Part shown: positions 35,328 through 43,753 of the stretch, piece by piece
Layout: every line of letters begins with the position of its first letter
How positions within the stretch are numbered: the first letter of the stretch is position 1
DNA from: Bacteroidetes bacterium 43-93
Lineage (GTDB): Bacteria; Bacteroidota; Bacteroidia; Chitinophagales; Chitinophagaceae
Reading direction: 5' to 3'
DNA: 64,000 bases
NCBI GenBank assembly: GCA_001897855.1
Contig: MKUO01000005.1
Span: 62,001 to 126,000, forward strand
Made by a program: the position numbers and the translations under genes
The notes under the pieces: model-generated
Told to the model about the DNA's origin: nothing
The model's database searches: none
The model's input: only the letters and a program-made list of their open reading frames with translations

Positions 35328-35335
35328 TATTTTTG
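35328..35335 (+). promoter_or_regulatory. -7 element directly before an ATG start
   Basis: TATTTTTG is a full TAnnTTTG match whose last G lies five bases before the ATG of the Crp-family gene, implying a leaderless mRNA. Confidence 0.6.
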
Positions 35336-35339
35336 CGAT

Positions 35340-35930
35340 ATGTACCAGGACGAGCTGATCATACGGAATATAAGACAATCTATTCCCCTTACAGATAGTG
35401 AGGCTGAACTGGTGTTGTCGTTACTGGAAACCAGGCAGTACGGCAATAAAGACTTTTTGCTGAGGCAAGGTGATGTATGCAGGTATGATTATTTTATTAC
35501 AGAGGGCTGTGCCAAAGTTTGTTACAGCGATGATAAGGGTAATGAGTGCATCGTGAAATTTGCTCCGGAAAATTGGTGGGCGGTAGACCTGGACAGTTTT
35601 ATTAACAGCAAACCGTGTTTTTATTATATACAGGCTATTGAAGAAACAGAAGCATTGCTGCTAAGCAAGCAGAGTTATGATCGTCTGCATGAGAAGATAC
35701 CACAGTTTCAAAAATTCTCGAATCAACGCTGGCAGCAGGGATTTATAGCCTTGCAGCAAAGAGTGATACAAAATCTGAGCCTGAGCGCAGACGAACGTTA
35801 CAGCCAGTTTGAGCATAAATACCCGGGACTGGAACAGCGGATATCGCAGAAACTAATTGCGTCCTATCTTGGTATCACCCCGGAATTTTTAAGTATGCTG
35901 CGTAGGAAACGCGCGGCGAAGTTTTCTTAA
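35340..35930 (+). CDS. Crp/Fnr-family transcriptional regulator
   Basis: 196 residues. N-terminal cyclic-nucleotide-binding-type beta barrel (about 25-120: RQYGNKDFLLRQGDVCRYDYFITEGCAKV) and a C-terminal helical DNA-binding part (about 150-192: RISQKLIASYLGITPEFLSMLRRKRA). The cAMP-binding Arg/Ser motif is not conserved, as in most Bacteroidota relatives. It is followed by a DoxX gene in the same direction. Confidence 0.9.
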   Translation: MYQDELIIRNIRQSIPLTDSEAELVLSLLETRQYGNKDFLLRQGDVCRYDYFITEGCAKVCYSDDKGNECIVKFAPENWWAVDLDSFINSKPCFYYIQAIEETEALLLSKQSYDRLHEKIPQFQKFSNQRWQQGFIALQQRVIQNLSLSADERYSQFEHKYPGLEQRISQKLIASYLGITPEFLSMLRRKRAAKFS

Positions 35931-35983
35931 ACTATATTAAGAATCATCCTGCGGATAAAGTTTCCTTTTGCTATCAAAAAAGT

Positions 35984-36412
35984 ATGAAACTATCATTTGC
36001 AAATGCAGACCTGTCATTATTGATCTTACGTATCTGCGCAGGTGGAGTCATGTTGCCCCACGGTGCTCAAAAGTTACTCGGCATGTTTAATGGAGGCGGG
36101 TATAAAGCTACTATGTCCTATTTCACCGGCACTATGAAATTGCCGTGGCTGGTAGCGTTTTTGGTTATTATTGCTGAATTCTTTGGCTCAGCGTTTCTTG
36201 TCTTAGGGTTTGGCGCAAGGATATGTGCGCTTGCATTAATAGCTGTGATGATTGGCGCTATTGTGACCACCTGTTATAAAAATGGCTTTTTTATGAATTG
36301 GTATGGTAACCAGCAGGGTGAAGGATACGAATATCATCTGCTGATAATAGGCATTCTTGCAGCGATAACGGTATCGGGTGCGGGGAAATATTCGCTTGAT
36401 AACCTATTCTGA
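35984..36412 (+). CDS. DoxX family membrane protein
   Basis: 142 residues with four transmembrane helices and the DoxX opening LLILRICAGGVMLPHGAQKLLGMFNGGG, then PWLVAFLVIIAEFFGSAFLVLGFGARI. DoxX proteins are linked to redox and oxidative stress functions. It follows the Crp-type regulator by 53 bp and could be under its control. Confidence 0.92.
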   Translation: MKLSFANADLSLLILRICAGGVMLPHGAQKLLGMFNGGGYKATMSYFTGTMKLPWLVAFLVIIAEFFGSAFLVLGFGARICALALIAVMIGAIVTTCYKNGFFMNWYGNQQGEGYEYHLLIIGILAAITVSGAGKYSLDNLF

Positions 36413-36416
36413 TAAA

Positions 36417-36497
36417 TTAGTCGCGATCCTTCTTTACAAAAACTACAACGGCAATTACAGCGGCTATCAATGCGATCAGAAGGAGAAAATATAACAT
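36417..36497 (-). CDS. 26-residue single-helix membrane peptide
   Basis: MLYFLLLIALIAAVIAVVVF followed by VKKDRD: one hydrophobic helix with a positive-then-charged tail, like many small membrane regulators. A full -7 match TACCTTTG ends five bases before the ATG on the minus strand, so it should be leaderless. It is convergent with DoxX, 4 bp after that gene's stop. The well-placed promoter and the clean helix make it a credible gene. Confidence 0.55.
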   Translation of the reverse strand: MLYFLLLIALIAAVIAVVVFVKKDRD

Positions 36498-36501
36498 GTT
36501 G

Positions 36502-36509
36502 CAAAGGTA
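36502..36509 (-). promoter_or_regulatory. -7 element of the 26-residue peptide
   Basis: Minus-strand TACCTTTG (plus CAAAGGTA), full TAnnTTTG match, last G five bases before the ATG. Confidence 0.5.
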
Positions 36510-36567
36510 ATACAAGTGGCTAACACTAATTCTTTACATTTGTTGCCCTAACGATTTTTATAAACAA

Positions 36568-36795
36568 ATGGCAACAACAAGAATTACAGTTAACAGCAAT
36601 GGCTCATTGAAAGTAGAAGGAGATTTTGAAATAGTAGACAAGGACGGCAATGTGTATGGCCTGCAGGGAAGGGAAGTGGTGTCTATCTGCCGTTGTGGAC
36701 TGTCTAAAAACAAGCCCTTCTGCGATGCATCGCACAAAGGACATTTTGAACATGAAGCAAAGGCATTTGACCTGCCTCCTAAAAAACAAGCGTAA
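36568..36795 (+). CDS. CDGSH iron-sulfur domain protein
   Basis: 75 residues with one CDGSH motif: Cys41, Cys43, Cys52 and His56 in CRCGLSKNKPFCDASH, which bind a redox-active, pH-labile 2Fe-2S cluster. A full -7 match TACATTTG lies at 36535-36542. The last base of its stop is the first base of the acetyltransferase start, so the two are translationally coupled. Confidence 0.93.
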   Translation: MATTRITVNSNGSLKVEGDFEIVDKDGNVYGLQGREVVSICRCGLSKNKPFCDASHKGHFEHEAKAFDLPPKKQA

Positions 36796-37349
36796 TGCTC
36801 ACATTTACTTTTGACCCATTCCCGATAATCACCACGGAGAGATTAGTATTGAGGGATGTGCGCCATAGCGACCGGGATGATCTGTTCCTCATTCGCTCTG
36901 ATGAAGAGACGATGAAATATATACCCAGGCCTATAGCAAAGACACCGGAGGATATTACACCTGTGATACAAATGGTGCAGGATTTTGTAACTGCCAACGA
37001 ACGCATCAACTGGGCTATTACAGAAAAAGGCAGCGATAAGCTAATTGGTATGATAGGTTATGTACGAGTGCTGCCCGATAGCCACAGGGCAGAGATAGGT
37101 TATGTATTAAACAAAGCTTATCATCGTACCGGCATTATGATGGAAGCACTGAAGGCAGTAATGGACTATGGTTTTGAAGGGATGAAATTACATTCTGTAG
37201 AGGCCGTTATTAATCCTGAAAATACCGCTTCCTGCAGGTTGGTGGAAAAATATGGGTTTACGAAAGATGCTTATTTCAGGGATTACATCAATCATAATGA
37301 CAGGTTTGTAGACGCGGTTGTATATTCTTTCTTAAAAAATAAAGGGTAG
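36795..37349 (+). CDS. GNAT acetyltransferase, RimJ/RimL-like
   Basis: 184 residues. The start TERLVLRDVRHSDRDDLF, the acetyl-CoA-binding region GYVLNKAYHRTGIMMEALKAVMDYGF and NPENTASCRLVEKYGF are typical of the RimJ/RimL type acting on protein N-termini or small amines. Its target is unknown. Confidence 0.88.
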   Translation: MLTFTFDPFPIITTERLVLRDVRHSDRDDLFLIRSDEETMKYIPRPIAKTPEDITPVIQMVQDFVTANERINWAITEKGSDKLIGMIGYVRVLPDSHRAEIGYVLNKAYHRTGIMMEALKAVMDYGFEGMKLHSVEAVINPENTASCRLVEKYGFTKDAYFRDYINHNDRFVDAVVYSFLKNKG

Positions 37350-37362
37350 CTTTTAGCTACCC
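37344..37362. terminator. Bidirectional terminator
   Basis: Eight-pair stem GGGTAGCT (37344-37351) with AGCTACCC (37355-37362), loop TTT. On the minus strand it is followed by TTTATTTTTT, a good T-tract for the small gene at 37511-37353, whose stop codon lies in the hairpin. Confidence 0.75.
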
Positions 37363-37511
37363 CTTGTTCCGCCTGTTTTAGGTGGTTTTCTTGAAATATT
37401 TGCCGTTTTACCCGGTTTGATCACTGGCTTGGCCGCGGTTGCTCCGCCGGCTCCCTTTGTGGCTTTACCGCCTTTTTTGCTGTTGTTTTTTCCTCCGTTC
37501 AGTAATGACAT
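37353..37511 (-). CDS. 52-residue basic Gly/Lys-rich protein
   Basis: Begins MSLLNGGKNNSKKGGKATKG and ends RKPPKTGGTRGS. Low complexity and highly basic, disordered, possibly RNA- or DNA-binding. It has a good minus-strand terminator at its stop. The conserved-looking ends (MSLLNGG, KTGGTRGS) make it look like a real small gene rather than chance. Confidence 0.55.
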   Translation of the reverse strand: MSLLNGGKNNSKKGGKATKGAGGATAAKPVIKPGKTANISRKPPKTGGTRGS

Positions 37512-38002
37512 AGTACTTGCTTTAATGTTAACAAAAAGCGTTACAGTTCTAAGATATTAAAAAAGCAGGTACGCACCTAAAAGAACGTTCATCAAATACC
37601 TTGTTAGGCACAACTTTTTGTAAATGCATAAAACAAGGTGATATATCGGTATGTTAAATATCCGCTATTTGAAAAAAATATTGCAGATTATATTAAAAAA
37701 ACATTTTCCTTTGCAGCGTCAAAAAAATTTAGACATTTCAGAATAATAAAGAAATGAAAAAAACCTTTGTTACATCGCCTTTCAATAGGTCTGCACAAAA
37801 TGCAGACTGGCGTGGGTTTTTTGCTGTATCGCTGAAAGGTACAGATTTTTGCAGTCAGGCTATTTCCTTCCAGGTCCGACGTTGATATTCTGCTATTCCA
37901 ACAGTATTACCTGTTGAAGAAGCTTTCCCAAGCTTTCGACCGTGTTGTTTGTCTATGTAGCCCATAGGCATAGCATTATTTATTTCATTTAACGATTTTA
38001 AG
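37512..38002 (+). promoter_or_regulatory. Long leader of the arginine operon
   Basis: A promoter-like pair, TTG at 37681-37683 and TTCCTTTG at 37706-37713 (one mismatch to TAnnTTTG), would start transcription near 37720, leaving a leader of about 280 nt. It contains the 43-codon ORF described separately, hairpin GTCTGCA/TGCAGAC (37789-37795 with 37801-37807), hairpin CAACAG/CTGTTG (37899-37904 with 37911-37916), hairpin CTATG/CATAG (37953-37957 with 37963-37967) and the direct repeat AAGCTTTC. Upstream of 37680 only AT-rich sequence is seen. Length and structure suggest attenuation or another leader-based control. Confidence 0.45.
37754..37885 (+). CDS. Possible leader peptide, 43 residues
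   Basis: MKKTFVTSPFNRSAQNADWR followed by a segment ending in SFQVRR. It starts about 35 bases after the predicted transcription start and ends 117 bp before the first arginine gene. It has four arginines, two of them as the last two codons, which would suit arginine-sensitive translation. The evidence is position only; the ORF could be chance. Confidence 0.35.
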   Translation: MKKTFVTSPFNRSAQNADWRGFFAVSLKGTDFCSQAISFQVRR

Positions 38003-38707
38003 ATGAATCAAGCCTTTAAGGTATTGGTTGCCAATGGCAGCCATGCCGGCTACGCAGCTTCCATTTGCGAAGAAATGGCAACGTCTGCAAAAGCCCGCGG
38101 AACGGGTATAGCCAAGCGTACGCCTGAATATTTAGAAACGAAAATGCAGGAAGGCAAAGCAGTGATAGCATTTGCCCAAGACGGCACATGGGCAGGCTTT
38201 TGTTATATAGAAACATGGGGCCATGGTGAATATGTTGCCAACTCAGGGCTTATTGTATCTCCGCAATTCCGTAAAAGCGGCCTTGCCAAGCTTATCAAGC
38301 AAAAGATATTTGAACTGAGCCGCGAGAAATATCCGGAAGCTAAAATATTTGGCCTAACTACGGGACTCGCCGTAATGAAGATCAACAGCGACCTTGGTTA
38401 CGAGCCGGTTACCTATTCTGAATTGACGCAGGACGATAATTTCTGGCAGGGATGCAAGAGCTGTGTGAACTATGATATCCTGATGAGTAAAGAGCGTAAG
38501 AATTGCCTTTGTACAGCAATGCTCTACGATCCTAAAGATCATTACACACCTGCAGAAACGCAGACCAATTTCAATAAAAAAGCCAAGGCATACGAACGCT
38601 TACTGAACATTAAGCGCCTGCGTTTGCTAGGATTCAATAAAAGGAAAAAAAAGCATCAACTAACAGAAATAAAGAAGTTCAATGAAAAAGGTAGTATTAG
38701 CATATAG
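38003..38707 (+). CDS. GNAT acyltransferase, probable first enzyme of arginine synthesis
   Basis: 234 residues. GNAT fold with acetyl-CoA-binding VSPQFRKSGLAKLIKQKIFELS at about 90. It overlaps argG by 26 bp and heads an operon holding every later arginine gene, but the window has no classical argA or argJ. It is therefore the best candidate for N-acylating glutamate (acetyl or succinyl donor). The lysine-rich C-terminal tail is unusual for GNATs. Role inferred from context. Confidence 0.8.
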   Translation: MNQAFKVLVANGSHAGYAASICEEMATSAKARGTGIAKRTPEYLETKMQEGKAVIAFAQDGTWAGFCYIETWGHGEYVANSGLIVSPQFRKSGLAKLIKQKIFELSREKYPEAKIFGLTTGLAVMKINSDLGYEPVTYSELTQDDNFWQGCKSCVNYDILMSKERKNCLCTAMLYDPKDHYTPAETQTNFNKKAKAYERLLNIKRLRLLGFNKRKKKHQLTEIKKFNEKGSISI

Positions 38708-39893
38708 CGGAGGGCTGGACACAACCTATTGTGCAGTATACCTGCAGGAACAAATGGAACTTGAAGTGCATGCCGTTACCGTACAAACAGGTGGCTTCAG
38801 TGATGAAGAACTCAGCGGCATTAAAGAGCGCGCTCTGAGCCTTGGGGTGAAATCATTTGAGGTAATAGACGTAACCAAACAATATTATGAGCAATGCATC
38901 AAATACCTGGTGTATGGAAATGTGTTGAAAAATAACGTGTATCCGCTGAGCGTGAGCGCTGAACGTATGGTACAGGCACTCACCATCGCAGAATACACTA
39001 AGAAAGTTGGCGCAGATTATGTAGCGCATGGAAGTACCGGCGCGGGGAACGACCAGGTGCGCTTTGATATGGTGTTTCAAAGCATTATACCGGATGTACA
39101 AATACTTACACCTATACGCGACCAGCGGCTGAGCAGGCAGGAAGAGATCGCTTACCTGGAAGCCCACGGTGTAGCTATGGACTTTAAAAAGGCTGCTTAC
39201 AGCATCAATAAAGGCCTGTGGGGCACGTCTGTTGGTGGTAAGGAAACACTTACCAGCAGTGACTATTTGCCGGAAGATGCCTGGCCAACCCCCATTACAA
39301 AAACAGGGGAAGAAAATATCGTGCTGCATTTTGAGAACGGCGAACTGACAGCCATCAATGGAAAAGAAATGCAACCCGTTGCTGCCATACAGGAGTTGCA
39401 ACAGATGGCGCAGCCGTACGGTATTGGCAGAGATATACATGTGGGCGATACGATCATAGGCATCAAAGGGCGTGTAGGTTTTGAAGCAGCCGCGCCACTT
39501 ATTATCATTAAAGCGCATCACCTGCTGGAAAAGCACACGCTCACCAAATGGCAGCTTTACTGGAAAGACCAGTTGAGCACATGGTATGGCAACTGGCTGC
39601 ATGAAGGTATGATGCTGGACCCGACGATGAGGAACATTGAAACCTTTATGACAGATACGCAACAACATGTGACAGGTGATGTATTCGTTACACTGGTGCC
39701 ACATCGTTTTATTGTAACAGGTGTAAGCACGGAGCACGATCTTATGAATAACAGGTTCGGCGCGTATGGGGAAATGAACAATAGCTGGGATGGCAATGAT
39801 GTAAAAGGCTTTGCTAAAATATTTGGTAACCAGGTGGCTATTTACCATATGGTGAATAAGGACGAAAAAATACTGACAGTAGATGAGCAATAA
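38682..39893 (+). CDS. argG: Argininosuccinate synthase
   Basis: 403 residues. ATP pyrophosphatase motif AYSGGLDTT at the N-terminus, then GSTGAGNDQVRF and ALTIAEYTKKVGADYVAHGS. It joins citrulline and aspartate. Its start lies inside the preceding GNAT gene and its stop overlaps argC by 11 bp. Confidence 0.96.
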   Translation: MKKVVLAYSGGLDTTYCAVYLQEQMELEVHAVTVQTGGFSDEELSGIKERALSLGVKSFEVIDVTKQYYEQCIKYLVYGNVLKNNVYPLSVSAERMVQALTIAEYTKKVGADYVAHGSTGAGNDQVRFDMVFQSIIPDVQILTPIRDQRLSRQEEIAYLEAHGVAMDFKKAAYSINKGLWGTSVGGKETLTSSDYLPEDAWPTPITKTGEENIVLHFENGELTAINGKEMQPVAAIQELQQMAQPYGIGRDIHVGDTIIGIKGRVGFEAAAPLIIIKAHHLLEKHTLTKWQLYWKDQLSTWYGNWLHEGMMLDPTMRNIETFMTDTQQHVTGDVFVTLVPHRFIVTGVSTEHDLMNNRFGAYGEMNNSWDGNDVKGFAKIFGNQVAIYHMVNKDEKILTVDEQ

Positions 39894-40860
39894 GATCAAA
39901 GCGGGTATTGTTGGTGGCGCAGGATATACAGGCGGCGAAATGCTACGTATATTATTGAATCATCCCAATGTAGAAATAGTTTTTGTGCATAGCAGAAGCA
40001 ATGCGGGGGAATCTGTCAGCAAGATACACCGAGACTTAGCAGATGAAACAGAACTGCGTTTTGCATCTGAAATGAGCAAGGTAGATGTGCTGTTCCTGTG
40101 CGTAGGGCATGGCGAAGCTAAAGAATTCATGGCCCAGAATGTTGTTGATGAGCATACACGTATTATTGACCTGTCGCAGGATTTTAGGTTGCACGCTAAC
40201 GCTGTTGTGAATGGCAGGACATTTAGCTACGGATTACCTGAGGCAAATAAAGAACAAATACAGGCTGCAAGCAATATAGCCAACCCGGGCTGTTTTGCCA
40301 CTGCACTGCAATTAGCATTGTTGCCGCTAGCAAAGCATGGTGCTTTACAACAAGTACATGCAACGGGGATTACCGGTTCTACCGGTGCAGGGCAAAAACT
40401 GCAGTTGAGTTCGCATTTTTCGTGGAGGCAGAACAATATACAAGCGTATAAATCATTATCTCACCAGCATATGAACGAGGTAATGGAGACTTTGCACACA
40501 GCACAACCCGGATGCGAGAAAGTGAACTTTATACCGTGGAGAGGTGATTTTGCAAGAGGTATTTACATAACAGCCTATACAGAAAGTAACTTGTCTCTGG
40601 AAGAAGCTAACGCCATGTATAAAGAATATTATACCGGCCATGCATTTACACATTTGAGTGATCAAATGATAGACCTGAAGCATGTGGTGAATACCAATAA
40701 ATGCCTGCTCTACCTGGAGAAAGAGGATGGTAAGCTGATAGTACATGCTGCTATAGATAACCTGCTGAAAGGTGCATCGGGACAGGCGGTACAGAATATG
40801 AACCTGATGTTTGGACTGCCGGAAACCACCGGCTTGAAACTTAAATCAATCGCATTTTAA
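39883..40860 (+). CDS. argC: N-acyl-gamma-glutamyl-phosphate reductase
   Basis: 325 residues. NADP-binding GGAGYTGGEMLRILLNHP, then catalytic Cys in NIANPGCFATALQLALLPL, and HQHMNEV later. It reduces N-acyl-glutamyl phosphate to the semialdehyde. Confidence 0.95.
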   Translation: MSNKIKAGIVGGAGYTGGEMLRILLNHPNVEIVFVHSRSNAGESVSKIHRDLADETELRFASEMSKVDVLFLCVGHGEAKEFMAQNVVDEHTRIIDLSQDFRLHANAVVNGRTFSYGLPEANKEQIQAASNIANPGCFATALQLALLPLAKHGALQQVHATGITGSTGAGQKLQLSSHFSWRQNNIQAYKSLSHQHMNEVMETLHTAQPGCEKVNFIPWRGDFARGIYITAYTESNLSLEEANAMYKEYYTGHAFTHLSDQMIDLKHVVNTNKCLLYLEKEDGKLIVHAAIDNLLKGASGQAVQNMNLMFGLPETTGLKLKSIAF

Positions 40861-40871
40861 AATATTATACA

Positions 40872-42014
40872 ATGCAACTTTTCGACGTTTATCCATTGAA
40901 TGATGTAACCATTGTAAAAGGCAGTGGTTCTTATGTGTGGGACGATAAAGGACAGAGATACCTGGACATGTATGGTGGTCATGCCGTTATATCAATTGGT
41001 CATACACATCCTCACTATGTGCAGCGGATAAAAGATCAGCTGGATAAAATAGGCTTCTATTCTAACTCAATTAAAATACCTCTGCAACAAGAGCTTGGTG
41101 ATAAACTGGGTAAAGTATCATGTAAAGAAGATTATCAATTGTTCCTATGCAATTCTGGTGCTGAAGCTAACGAGAATGCGCTGAAACTGGCATCTTTCCA
41201 TACCGGTAGAAAGAAAGTTGTGGCATTTCAGAAATCCTTTCATGGCCGCACATCGCTGGCTGTAGCCGCTACCGATAATCCAGGTATCGTTGCTCCTGTT
41301 AACGAAACAGATAACATCAGCTTCCTGCCTTTTAACAATGTGGAAACATTGAAAGAGTATTTTGCAGAGCATGGTAAAGAAACTGCTGCAGTAATAGTAG
41401 AAGGCATACAAGGTGTGGGTGGCATCAATGTGGCTACTGACGAATTCCTGCAAGCTATCCGTTCGCTGTGCGATGAATATGGAGCGGTATATATTGCCGA
41501 TAGCGTACAATGTGGTTATGGTCGTTCGGGTAAGTTCTTTTCTCATGACTATGCAGGTGTGCCGGCCGATATATATTCTATGGCTAAGGGAATGGGAAAT
41601 GGATTTCCTGTAGGTGGCATACTGATAGCGCCGTATATTAAACCAAAGCATGGAATGCTTGGTACCACCTTTGGCGGCAACCATCTTGCCTGTGCGGCGG
41701 CATTGGCAGTGTTGGAAGTAATGGAGCAAGATAATTTGTTGCAACATGTGGTGGAAACAGGCGAATACTTAGTGAAGCAATTACAAGGCTTGAGTTGCCT
41801 GCAAAATATACGCGGCCGTGGTTTGATGATAGGTTTTGACGTGCCGGAAGAAATGAAGACTTTGAAGAAGGACCTGCTGAGCAAACATTTTGTGTTTACC
41901 GGTGAGGCTAAGCCCAATGTGATCCGCCTATTGCCCGCACTTAACATACAGAAAGAGGATATAGACGTCTTTATAAATGCAGTAAAATCAGAAATGGCTG
42001 TAGCCGCATCTTAG
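40872..42014 (+). CDS. argD: Acylornithine aminotransferase
   Basis: 380 residues, class III PLP aminotransferase. CNSGAEANENALKLA, FHGRTSLAVAAT, then DSVQCGYGRSGKFF and the PLP lysine in SMAKGMGNGFPVGGI. It would act on the N-acyl (acetyl or succinyl) semialdehyde. Confidence 0.95.
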   Translation: MQLFDVYPLNDVTIVKGSGSYVWDDKGQRYLDMYGGHAVISIGHTHPHYVQRIKDQLDKIGFYSNSIKIPLQQELGDKLGKVSCKEDYQLFLCNSGAEANENALKLASFHTGRKKVVAFQKSFHGRTSLAVAATDNPGIVAPVNETDNISFLPFNNVETLKEYFAEHGKETAAVIVEGIQGVGGINVATDEFLQAIRSLCDEYGAVYIADSVQCGYGRSGKFFSHDYAGVPADIYSMAKGMGNGFPVGGILIAPYIKPKHGMLGTTFGGNHLACAAALAVLEVMEQDNLLQHVVETGEYLVKQLQGLSCLQNIRGRGLMIGFDVPEEMKTLKKDLLSKHFVFTGEAKPNVIRLLPALNIQKEDIDVFINAVKSEMAVAAS

Positions 42015-42018
42015 CCGA

Positions 42019-42969
42019 ATGAAAAATTTTATATCAGTAAAGGATGTGCCCGATATAAAAGGGCTGGTTAATAAAGCTTTGCAGTACAAAGCTGATCCGT
42101 TTAGCGATAAAATGCTGGGCAATAATAAACGCATAGGTATGCTATTTATGAACCCCAGTATGCGTACGCGTATCAGCACGCAAATAGCGGCGCAGAATCT
42201 TGGTATGCAGGCTATAGTCTTCAATATAGACAAAGAAGGCTGGAAGCTGGAAATAGAAGAAGGAGCCATTATGAATGGTACCACTGTTGAGCATATCATG
42301 GATGCGGCTCCTGTCTTCGGTGCTTATTTTGATGTTCTGTGTGTACGTACGTTTCCCCAGTTGGAGAATAGGGATACAGACTATTCAGAGCAGCTAATAC
42401 AAAGCCTTATTACATACAGCGGCATACCAGTGGTGAGCCTGGAAAGCGCAACACTGCATCCGCTGCAGAGTCTTACTGATATCATTACTATAACTGAATT
42501 GTTTCAGCAACAACGTAAACCGAAGGTGGTGTTGACGTGGGCTCCGCATATAAAGCCGATACCACAATGTGTTGGCAATTCATTTGCTCAATGGGTGAAT
42601 GCATGGGGAGAGGCAGATTTTGTTATTGCTAATCCGGAAGGGTTTGATCTGAAAGAAGAATTCACCAATGGAGCAACCATTGTACATAATCAGCAGGAGG
42701 CTCTTAAAGATGCTGACTTTGTGTATGTAAAGAACTGGAGCAGCTATGAAAATTATGGTACAGTAAAGCAAGGTGCCGAGGACTGGATGCTGACTAGTGA
42801 AAAGCTTGCGGTGACCAATGGAGCAAAAGTGATGCACTGCCTGCCGGTAAGGCGGAATGTGGAATTGAGTGATGAAGTGTTAAATGGTAATAGCAGTATT
42901 GTTACCCAGCAGGCATCAAACCGTGTATGGGCGGCGCAGGCCGTATTAGCTGAAATATTAAAAGGGTAG
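42019..42969 (+). CDS. argF': N-succinyl/acetylornithine carbamoyltransferase (ArgF')
   Basis: 316 residues. Carbamoyl-phosphate site PSMRTRISTQIAAQNLG in place of the S-x-R-T-R of true ornithine transcarbamylase, and HPLQSLTD in place of HP-x-Q. This is the signature of the acyl-ornithine transcarbamylases; in Bacteroidota the characterised example (Bacteroides fragilis) uses N-succinylornithine. Hence arginine is made through acylated citrulline. Which acyl group applies here cannot be read directly. Confidence 0.88.
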   Translation: MKNFISVKDVPDIKGLVNKALQYKADPFSDKMLGNNKRIGMLFMNPSMRTRISTQIAAQNLGMQAIVFNIDKEGWKLEIEEGAIMNGTTVEHIMDAAPVFGAYFDVLCVRTFPQLENRDTDYSEQLIQSLITYSGIPVVSLESATLHPLQSLTDIITITELFQQQRKPKVVLTWAPHIKPIPQCVGNSFAQWVNAWGEADFVIANPEGFDLKEEFTNGATIVHNQQEALKDADFVYVKNWSSYENYGTVKQGAEDWMLTSEKLAVTNGAKVMHCLPVRRNVELSDEVLNGNSSIVTQQASNRVWAAQAVLAEILKG

Positions 42970-42972
42970 AAG

Positions 42973-43752
42973 ATGCGGGAGATAGCAGTAATAAAAGTAG
43001 GTGGTAATATCATAGACAATGAGGCTAAGCTTGCAGCTTTCCTTAAAGATTTTGCAGCGCTACCAGGTAATAAGATATTGGTGCATGGAGGTGGTAAAGT
43101 TGCTACAGAGATAGGTGATAGGTTAGGCATACAATCGAACTATATAAATGGCCGCCGTATAACGGATAAGGAAACATTAGACGTGGTTACTATGGTATAC
43201 GGTGGATTGGTAAATAAAAAGATAGTAGCTCAACTGCAAAAGTTGGGTTGTAATGCGATTGGGCTTACCGGTGCAGATGGTAATGTGATCTCTGCAGTAA
43301 AACGTCCCGTAGGTGAGGTTGATTATGGATACGTTGGTGACGTGACCGGTGTGAATACTTCTTTGGTCAATACGCTTAGCGATGCCGGTTTTACATTGGT
43401 TATAGCACCATTGACGCATAGTGAAGGTGTAATGCTGAATACAAATGCTGATACGATAGCACAGGAAACTGCAAAAGGGCTTGCAACAACGGCCAAAGTA
43501 CAGCTTGTATATTGTTTTGAAAAGAAAGGCGTATTAATGGATGCCGAAGATGAAGAAGCAGTCATTAATACTATTGATAGAAAATCCTACGAAGAGCTAA
43601 AGGCAAGCAATATTGTGTCTGGTGGTATGATTCCGAAGCTGGATAATGCATTTGAAGCAATAGATGCAGGTGTTAGCAAAGTGATCATAGGGCAGGCGGA
43701 AGAGCTGGCTGAACTACTGAAGGGTAATGCAGGCACACAAATCATTAAATAG
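42973..43752 (+). CDS. argB: N-acylglutamate kinase
   Basis: 259 residues, amino-acid kinase fold: IKVGGNIID and LVHGGGK at the N-terminus, then NTNADTIAQETAKGL and a late SGGMIPKLDNA. It phosphorylates N-acylglutamate. It lacks the N-terminal extension of arginine-inhibited hexameric types, so feedback inhibition at this step is not expected. Confidence 0.95.
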   Translation: MREIAVIKVGGNIIDNEAKLAAFLKDFAALPGNKILVHGGGKVATEIGDRLGIQSNYINGRRITDKETLDVVTMVYGGLVNKKIVAQLQKLGCNAIGLTGADGNVISAVKRPVGEVDYGYVGDVTGVNTSLVNTLSDAGFTLVIAPLTHSEGVMLNTNADTIAQETAKGLATTAKVQLVYCFEKKGVLMDAEDEEAVINTIDRKSYEELKASNIVSGGMIPKLDNAFEAIDAGVSKVIIGQAEELAELLKGNAGTQIIK

Positions 43753-43753
43753 G

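Noticed and set aside
38853-39899. 348-codon minus-strand frame opposite argG
   Set aside because: Antisense shadow of a strongly conserved enzyme; Cys/His/Tyr-rich composition typical of reversed coding sequence.
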